Assembly: GCA_030490835.1 (NCBI GenBank)
Contig: CM059975.1
Coordinates: 9,305,579 to 9,369,578, forward strand
Source: Annona cherimola
Lineage: Eukaryota; Streptophyta; Magnoliopsida; Magnoliales; Annonaceae
DNA: 64,000 nucleotides
Direction of reading: 5' to 3'
Part shown: positions 61,248 through 64,000 of the stretch, in pieces
Position numbering within the stretch: the first letter of the stretch is position 1
Layout: every line of letters starts with the position of its first letter
Position numbers and translations under genes: made by a program
The notes under the pieces: model-generated
The model's database searches: none
Seen by the model: the letters and a program-made list of their open reading frames with translations, nothing else
Told to the model about the DNA's origin: nothing

Positions 61248-64000
61248 GTAAGCGAGGAGAAATTCCGAATTTATCACTCCCGGACTTCCTTTCGTTCTTT
61301 CTATCTGTTACTGGCATCATGTTTTTTGTTCGATTGGTTACTACTCCTTCCGTGAAATCATCATCGTTGTCTATGTCGACTCGCCTTTGTTTTTGGGTTT
61401 GGATTCATGTATTAACTAACATTCCAACTATGATTATACAATTGATGATATCTATTTCGGAAGAGAGTTTTTAGATCTGTTCATCTCTGCAACTGTCACT
61501 TTTTTCTTTTCTATTCTTCGAAAGAGGAAAGACATGATTGTGTGAGTTCGGTTGTTTCGAAGTTTTTTTGTTTTATAAATTGAGCGAACCTTTTTTGGTG
61601 CTTTGATGGTTTTGTGATGAAATTCGCTTCTTCGAATTCTCTATTCTCTTGTTTCGGATGTTGTTTACTTGGGAATTTTGCTGAGTTTTGTGTTTTAAAT
61701 TTCCTTTGATTTGGCATTAAATTTTACAAATTATTATTTTCTTTTTCTATTTATTGAATTTGCAGTTTATTTGATTCGTCTGCAAGATTCTGGCCAATTT
61801 TTTCTTTGAGGTGTCTAGTGTTCCATCCTACTGGATTTTGATTTTTCATGATTTTTTGCGTCCTTCGTTTGAGTTAAGTTATTATTGTTTCTTCAAGGAA
61901 AATGCAGCCATTCTTTTTTTGTATATTTTAGTTCTCTTGTAGCTTTCCAATTGTTGTATCCCTTTTACTTGTGATTTGTTGTTCTTTATAAAAAAAAAAA
62001 AAAAAAATGTTTTTGCTGCTTGTCTCATTGACAGTTGCACAGATACTCGGAACCTTTGATTAGCATTGCTTTTATCAGCGATGATAGAAAATATTTATTG
62101 CACGAATCTCTGTCTACGAGGTTACTGTTGTTTGGCCATTGTGATCAGGTTATCAATTTTGTTCCGGTTACCTTAAATTTTGGTGTGCTTTGATTATGTA
62201 ACATGGACGGGCTATTTTCTGCCTGCATCTTAAACGTAAGAAGGTCCTAATTATGTGTTACTTCTGTACATGCTGTGGTTCTTGTTGGTGAAAGAACTTC
62301 TCTCAAGACACACAGGATGAGTATTCGTTTGGGGCTTCATGTTTGTCATTCTTGTGTTGGTTGTCTTATTGTCAATTGCAATCGAGAAAAAGAATAAAAA
62401 ATAGTAGTAAATTATAATTGGCCTTTACAGGGCTGTCAACTGTTTCTACCAATTTTCAATTACAAATTTATGCTATGTCAATTGTCACTGGGATGTAAGT
62501 GGTTTAACTAAAGGTTATCGGTGTTTTCTTTTGTTGTTCTGTGAGTAGCTTTTGGAGTAATCCGTTTCCTTCTTAGAATTTTCAGGAAAACTTGGACATG
62601 ATATTCCTGTTATGGTCTGTGACTTTGGGGACATGCTGAAGTAAAGCATCTTCTCAGTCTTCTGCTTGAGACGAAAGTCCAGGGGTTGTTCCTTTAGTTA
62701 ATGTTCCTATAGTAATTTCAACATTTGAACTAGATTCCACTGTTTGAAGTGTCATTTTGCGTCAACATCATGACATCCTCACTTCAAGATCAGGCTGCTA
62801 ATTCTGGTAAAAATTTCCCCTCATATGACTTGTTACAATTCGTGCATCATCTATATGCAGGCATGTGGTTATTCAAGTGAATAGCACAAACTGGAATATC
62901 ATTTTCAATAAAAAAAATTCTTCTCATGAAATTTGTTGAATACAACATGTTCCTTTTCTTTCCTTTTTTTTTTTGATTGCAACAACATGTTTTTTTTTTT
63001 AATGGTAGATTGTCACAAAATAAAGCAGGGGCGACTTGTCATTGTTGTGAAGTTGCTAGGTTTAGAAACAGTTGGGCATGCTCGGAGTCTTTAGGCCAAG
63101 GAAGTCAGCATGCAGACATAAAACTTTATTGATTGTGCATTATGTAGAGAATAGAACTTCAATTTTAGTTGTTTTCTTTTTTTGGTAGTAACTGTAAATC
63201 TCAATCTTGTTTGAACAAAAAACTCGTCTCTTGTCACAAACAAGTTCAATAGTTGTCTTGGAATCCTAAGTTTTCTTGCTATGCAAACAACTGAATTAGC
63301 ATCCAAAGAATTAAACTTTGGTAGCTCTGGATTCCTGCCATTGAAACATACCTTGAAAAGTTATAGTTAAAAAGATTAAGTCTTGAGACCAGCATGTATC
63401 TTAAATGGTAAACGGCAATTGATTTGGAAGGACTGAGACGGAATAATCACAAATTCTTAAACAAGATAAAGAATAAAAACTTTAAATGACCACATGTAGC
63501 CTGCAATGCATCTTATTTACTTTGGCCGCTACATATGTACTGAAAACACTATGAAGTTTTGTGGCATTTGGTTACAGGAGTTTAGTTTGGAATCTTCTTA
63601 GAATGTAATTCGAAATCTATAATAATGGGCCAGAAGGATCCATGTGGCTGACCTAAATTGGAAAACAGCATATGACTGCTGTTAGTGATGTCTATATAAA
63701 AAGGCATACTTAGTGAATGAGGCTCCTACCTATGCAGGATGTAGCTATATGGCTGTTGTTGAGCTATTACAGTTTTTTTTATGCATAAAATGAATTCTTT
63801 TGATGTAAAATGTCCTAATGAACTAACCTTCCAATGAATCTAACAGTAGCTGAATAACAAGGGTAGAGAACTTCGAGATCTCCACTAAACAATCATTTGC
63901 TATGTCTCACATTTCAAGTGAATTCAAGTGAAGAGCTTCAGCAGCCACAAGCCTTTGAAGCTTTCTGCTTGATCCTTAAGTCTGGGGTGTTGGAGGTTCT
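61248..64000 (+). other. Probable 5' intron(s) and start of a gene running off the right edge
   Basis: T-rich, intron-like DNA. One candidate exon runs from an acceptor-like TTTTCAG (ending 62585) to a donor-like TCTG|GTAAAA at 62806. It holds an ATG at 62770 that would encode MTSSLQDQAANS before the splice. Earlier ATGs in the same exon weaken this start. The family cannot be recognised from 12 residues. A further exon may begin near 63945. Nothing else is supported. Confidence 0.3.

Overview
The window is nuclear DNA of a flowering plant. It is AT-rich, its genes are split by GT..AG introns of up to 4.5 kb, and it holds a chloroplast-targeted enzyme, a DYW-type PPR gene, a plant-type U2 snRNA promoter element and a Tat-lineage Ty3/gypsy retrotransposon. 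It does not look like a grass. The species cannot be named from the sequence.

Layout: (1) 117-5025 (-), the first six coding exons of a SAPS-domain protein (SIT4/PP6 phosphatase-associated), which runs off the left edge. (2) 5.4-10.1 kb, AT-rich intergenic DNA with a SINE and several short MITEs. (3) 11734-17405 (+), a DRT111/SFPS-type (SPF45) splicing factor in two coding exons; its 4.5-kb intron carries an LTR-like remnant and a SINE. (4) 19842-21917 (+), an intronless DYW-class PPR protein ending in GFW. (5) 22889-23081 (-), a U2 snRNA gene copy; its 5' end is partly duplicated, and a 374-bp Mutator-like MITE separates it from its upstream sequence element. (6) 23616-42851, a 19.2-kb Tat-type LTR retrotransposon with near-identical 2.47-kb LTRs, the 5-bp target duplication TGTAT, a gag-pol frame with one in-frame stop, a spliced antisense gene resembling the plant mobile domain, and a minisatellite before the 3' LTR. 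(7) 44712-48818 (-), a complete five-exon chloroplast ornithine carbamoyltransferase gene. (8) 49-60 kb, gene-poor DNA with foldback MITEs and a 1.8-kb MULE with 0.5-kb terminal inverted repeats and an unrelated interior (Pack-MULE-like). (9) 60.1-64.0 kb, probable promoter, leader exon and leader intron of a rightward gene that continues off the edge.

The host genes look like independent housekeeping genes (phosphatase regulation, splicing, organelle RNA editing, arginine synthesis), not a pathway cluster. The most interesting material is the transposon biology: several foldback elements share an inner core but carry different outer ends, one of them split a U2 snRNA promoter, and paralogous empty sites inside the window confirm two insertions. 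All exon borders were read by hand from splice consensus and remembered family sequences. No alignment was run.
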